Source: CAZIXN01 sp039180415
GTDB lineage: Bacteria > Planctomycetota > Phycisphaerae > Phycisphaerales > Phycisphaeraceae
Length of the DNA: 64,000 nucleotides
Direction of reading: 5' to 3'
Assembly: GCA_039180415.1 (NCBI GenBank)
Contig: JBCDDH010000002.1
Location: 30,159 to 94,158, forward strand
The position numbers and the translations under genes were made by a program. Below the pieces are notes generated by a model, which made no database searches, was not told where the DNA came from, and worked only from the letters and a program-made list of their open reading frames with translations. This document shows positions 63,920 through 64,000 of this stretch, in pieces (positions within the stretch are counted from its first letter, which is position 1; each line of letters begins with the position of its first letter).

Positions 63920-64000
63920 ATGGCCCACCCTCCCCGCGACGCCCGCCGTTCCCCCGCCGCCTCCCGTCGCCACCCGCCCCCGCCGCCCCCGGGGCTCGAC
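63920..64000 (+). CDS. Possible gene start running off the right edge
   Basis: An ATG at 63920 opens a frame that stays open to the window end (27 codons, Pro/Arg-rich: MAHPPRDARRSPAASRRHPP). There is no clear ribosome site, and the sequence is low-complexity, so it may be nothing. Confidence 0.2.
   Translation, partial: MAHPPRDARRSPAASRRHPPPPPPGLD

Overview
The window is a high-GC bacterial chromosome segment, most likely from a planctomycete of the Phycisphaerae type. Evidence: four proteins end in PEP-CTERM sorting signals of the short 'PEP...LGLGA...RRR' form; a palindromic repeat family that encodes EPRPSG / PLPxGRGS-like peptides, typical of planctomycete genomes, is present in two places; lipid A and heptose genes and lipoboxes indicate a Gram-negative-type envelope. 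dnaA, a solo parB with three parS-like palindromes, and rho lie in the same 64 kb, so the segment is probably origin-proximal.

Layout. 1-3.6 kb: end of a UbiA prenyltransferase gene, then three tandem paralogous PEP-CTERM exported proteins. 3.7-7.4 kb: clpB and a DnaJ/CbpA-type co-chaperone. 7.6-10.9 kb: a two-gene unit, a ParA-type ATPase fused to a glycogen-binding (CBM48-like) domain and a large protein that looks like a degenerate MinD/ParA relative. 11.1-14.4 kb: maf, lpxK and hldE, an envelope operon. 14.4-16.1 kb: an AT-rich intergenic stretch, then parB with two parS sites inside the gene and one just behind it. 16.1-25.4 kb: a one-strand signalling cluster (cheB, cheY, cheX, cheA, cheR, cheW, a REC-GGDEF diguanylate cyclase, a membrane histidine kinase) without a receptor gene. 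25.5-30.5 kb: a lipoprotein, a transketolase and a GH52 beta-xylosidase, suggesting xylo-oligosaccharide use. 30.6-37.6 kb: RNase D, a CPA2 K+/H+ antiporter, dnaA, an alternative GlmU-type acyl/nucleotidyltransferase and tmk. 37.6-46.3 kb: a lytic transglycosylase next to a palindromic repeat, two small membrane-linked genes (one apparently frameshifted), a matrixin-type metalloprotease with dockerin-like repeats, hisF, trxA, a RibBA whose GTP cyclohydrolase half has lost its metal ligands, a GxxExxY gene framed by inverted repeats, an M16 peptidase and a TPR lipoprotein. 46.5-53.5 kb: a DUF4139 protein, a REP-associated transposase (RAYT) bracketed by its own inverted REP palindromes, rho and an esterase. 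53.6-64 kb: a PAS histidine kinase/LuxR regulator pair, an RND efflux pair, and a large glycosyltransferase-like protein.

Most striking points: a palindromic repeat inserted in frame into clpB; the ParA-CBM48 fusion; parS sites that double as coding sequence of parB; the RAYT/REP unit; a GxxExxY cassette with terminal inverted repeats; a dead GTP cyclohydrolase II domain; recurrent C-terminal ...AA tails on the chemotaxis proteins; and at least six genes where a TANNNT hexamer sits exactly 6-7 bases before the start codon, which predicts leaderless mRNAs. All assignments come from reading the sequence and remembered family motifs; no search was run.
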